Part shown: one piece after another, positions 61,816 to 64,000 of the stretch | How positions within the stretch are numbered: the stretch's first letter is position 1 | How the letters are laid out: every line of letters starts with the position of its first letter | NCBI GenBank assembly: GCA_963921425.1 | Contig: OY992839.1 | Location: forward strand, 10,085,409-10,149,408 | DNA length: 64,000 bases | Source: Dryas octopetala | Taxonomy: Eukaryota > Streptophyta > Magnoliopsida > Rosales > Rosaceae | Direction of reading: 5' to 3' | Translations under genes and position numbers: made by a program | Notes under the pieces: model-generated | Databases searched by the model: none | What the model was told of the DNA's origin: nothing | Seen by the model: only the letters and a program-made list of their open reading frames with translations

Positions 61816-62000
61816 ATGTTTAATTGGTAAAAGATTAGATTTTCATGGATTTTCTGTAACAGTTAGCTTTCGGAGAATTCTAATTCAGTTGTGAGAAAAT
61901 TGCGTTGGTATAAAGTTAAGAGTTTCGAGTCAAACTTCGGTTATGTGCCGAATGATGTGTTGTAATGCTAGGTGTACCTTTCGACCAAAAAAAAAATTGT
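61816..62000. other. Upstream region of PAP copy 4
   Basis: The distal promoter. No further element is recognised before the SINE's left target duplication at 62001. Confidence 0.4.
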
Positions 62001-62012
62001 AGGTGTATCACA

Positions 62013-62110
62013 ATTTTTTTTTTTTTTTTAGTACATGGGAGGGTAAGGTTCGAACCCAGGTGTACAGGGGAAGTTATTGTCCTCGACCAACTAGGCCAAT
62101 CCCATTTCAC
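62013..62110 (-). mobile_element. tRNA-derived SINE
   Basis: On the - strand the element starts GGGATTGGCCTAGTTGG (Pol III A-box-like), has GGTTCGAACC (B box), and ends in an A-run (T-run on +, 62014-62029). The flanks AGGTGTATCACA (62001-62012) and AGGTGTACCACA (62111-62122) are a 12-bp target duplication with one mismatch. About 98 bp long. Confidence 0.8.
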
Positions 62111-62122
62111 AGGTGTACCACA

Positions 62123-62642
62123 TTTTGATATTACCTTTGTAATAGAATTGGAACATCTCACCAATACAAGTAGATATTATCTCTACTAGAAAAGTAGTAT
62201 ACAAAGTGATACTTAAGATATGATACATCTAATATTATTGATTTAGTGATGCTAAAAGAATCATTAAATTTTAGCACTAATGGATCAACCTTCAAATTCA
62301 TATGCTCGAATGCATGTGGAGCTACCATATGAAAATATAAAGCAGTTTAAAGACCATGGAATTAGCTGCATCTCATTATATATATATGAGTCCATTAATT
62401 ATAAGGTATTAACAAAGCAAAATATTAATCAAAACCACTTAATCTATTTTTATTAACTTGCGGACACTATCTACCAGTCCCCCAATATATAACATGCGGA
62501 CACCTTCCAAAAAAAATACATAACAACCAAACCAGCTACACAAACAGCCCAAAACTGATCTTCTTCTTTTTTTTGCCAAATCGATCTCTTTCTTCAACTT
62601 TACCAAATCGACAATTGTTCATCTTCACTCACAAGCATCGTT
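62123..62642. other. Spacer
   Basis: AT-rich; no gene recognised. Confidence 0.4.
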
Positions 62643-63147
62643 CTGCAATTGCAAGCCTGCAACTCCAAAAAAACTGCAGTTTCAGTTTACTTTGCAGTTT
62701 CAGAAACTGCAGTTTCACTTGCAGTTTCAGAAAATGCAGTTTCACTTGCAGTTTCAGAAAATGCAGTTTCACTTACACTACAACTGCAAGCTTACAACTC
62801 AAATAAACTGCAGTTTCAGTTCATTTGCAGTTTCTGAAACTGCAGTTGCAACTCAAATAAACTACAGTTTCAGTTCATTTGCAGTTTCTGAAACTGCAGT
62901 TGCAACTCAAATAAACTGCAGTTTCTGAAACTGCAACTCCAATAAACTGCAGTTTCAACTCTAATAAATTGCAGTTTCTGCAGTTTCTGCTCACTTACAG
63001 TTCCAGAAAACTGCAGTTTCAGTTTCAGTTCACAAACTGCAGTTTCTGCAGTTTCAGTTCACAAACTGCAGAAAGTTCACTGTAAAACAGCAGTTTTTTA
63101 TGCAGTTCCAGAAACTGCAGAAAACTGCAGTTTCAGAAACTGAACTA
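62643..63147. repeat. CTGCAG-rich tandem repeat, about 500 bp
   Basis: Irregular tandem arrangement of AACTGCAGTTTCAG-type units in direct and inverted order, so much of it is self-complementary (GCAGTTTCTGAAACTGC is a perfect palindrome). Open frames across it give repetitive peptides (AVSENAVSLAVSENAVSL) and are a by-product of the repeat. Confidence 0.85.
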
Positions 63148-64000
63148 AACAAAAAAATCAAGAACCTAAACATAAATCGGCGAAAGGGGTCGTGCAACTC
63201 GCTGATCAGGAAGTCTGAGCTCTCGATCTTGCGACGTCGTCCAGATCGAGCTCTCTTCTCTCTCTCTTCGCGACTTCTCAGACTTCTCTTTCTCTCGGAT
63301 TGGAAAACCAGCTAGCTTATAACCACAGCCGTATGGAAAACCAGCTACCTTAAACTTTGCGCTCAATCATCTTCGTCGGAGATCAATGAAGAAGATGGAT
63401 GAGTTTGGGTGTGGCTGTGGCTGTGGTTGAGTTTGGATGTGAGTGTGGGTGTGTGAATGCAAGTCTGTGTGAGCTATAGTCTGAATAGAGTGTACATGCG
63501 GGTACAATAATGATACCAACTCAAAGTGACCTGATTGTTAATAAAATTAACCTAATTGTTATATATTAACAATAATGGTATTAGAAGTTAAAAACCATAG
63601 CAAAGATGTAGTAATGAGTAATTATTTCTATATATATTGGCAATTGGCAATTAACATGATCTAATATTTAATGACTTGATAAAGCTATTTCAGTAAACAT
63701 TTTTGGCCATTTTTTTTTTTTCACACAAAGTTAACCTACGTACGTTTTCTTGTCATCAATTTTCTGCATAAATGGTCTTTCCTCTCTTTTGTAATATTTT
63801 TGGCCGCATAGTTCCTTTTCTCTCATTTGATTTGGGGTTCTTAATTTCTTTTGAATCATTTCCAAGATTGACCCACATTTTTTAGCGATGCTCATAGCAA
63901 CACTCCTTTAGCACTCATCGAGGCTGCGTGCACCCCTTAGTGGTTTTGCCCAACTCAGGCTCCCCAACACTGATAAGAACTTGATTTTCTCAAACATCTC
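63148..64000. other. Unassigned right edge of the window
   Basis: Starts with a GC-richer stretch (63175-63300, including GATCGAGCTCTC and CTCTCTTCGCGAC), then GTG-rich and AT-rich DNA. A 66-residue - strand frame has no family resemblance. This could be the end of a larger mobile element that includes the tandem repeat, but no terminus was found. Confidence 0.4.

Noticed and set aside
62573-62928. Open frames giving CSFRKCSFT or AVSENAVS repeats
   Set aside because: By-product of the tandem repeat; all three frames are open in places and the frame ends within the array.
1-64000. CRISPR arrays, operons, ribosome binding sites, phage-type systems
   Set aside because: The window is plant nuclear DNA with spliced genes; no regularly spaced repeats of CRISPR type were seen.

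Overview
The window is nuclear DNA of a flowering plant, most likely a eudicot. Its genes are split by many AT-rich GT-AG introns, it carries a plant-type tRNA-Glu gene, and it holds plant gene families (GH35 beta-galactosidase with a C-terminal lectin domain, SHL-type BAH-PHD reader, purple acid phosphatases) among MULE, TRIM, LINE, SINE and MITE remnants. The species cannot be read from the sequence; a woody rosid is only a guess.

Left half (1-29.6 kb): four single-copy housekeeping or developmental genes. (1) The 3' part of an RBM28/Nop4-like nucleolar RNA-binding protein on the + strand (608-6562); its 5' exons lie before the window. (2) A complete 19-exon cell-wall beta-galactosidase, + strand (10678-17116, 846 aa). 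(3) A complete five-exon SHORT LIFE-type histone reader, + strand (19018-23101, 216 aa). (4) A tRNA-Glu(CTC), - strand (24361-24433). (5) A complete 12-exon plant homologue of WDR13, - strand (25034-29577, 516 aa).

Right half (32.9-61.7 kb): a tandem array of four purple acid phosphatase genes, all on the - strand, each with the same eight-exon structure and an open frame (474, 471, 476 and 469 aa). All PAP metal-ligand motifs are present, so these look like working secreted phosphatases. Each promoter has a perfect GAATATTC about 110-150 bp before the ATG, and three of the four have a second site, GAATATAC, about 20 bp further upstream. Both fit the P1BS consensus (GNATATNC) bound by PHR1-type phosphate-starvation regulators. 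Intron content groups the copies as (1,2) and (3,4). This array is the most coherent system here: a duplicated, probably phosphate-starvation-responsive, phosphate-scavenging cluster.

The spaces between PAP genes are full of mobile DNA with readable boundaries: two Mutator-like foldback elements with perfect 9-bp target duplications, a third MULE-like element with a GC-rich payload (a Pack-MULE candidate), a complete 365-bp TRIM with 124-bp LTRs, PBS and 5-bp target duplication, a 290-bp Tourist-like MITE inside a PAP intron, a SINE, several LINE RNase H remnants, and a CTGCAG-rich tandem repeat at the right end. A 50-bp palindromic insertion flanked by a 10-bp direct repeat lies at about 8 kb. 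Exon boundaries below were derived by hand from GT-AG sites, frame continuity and family resemblance; no search or transcript data were available.
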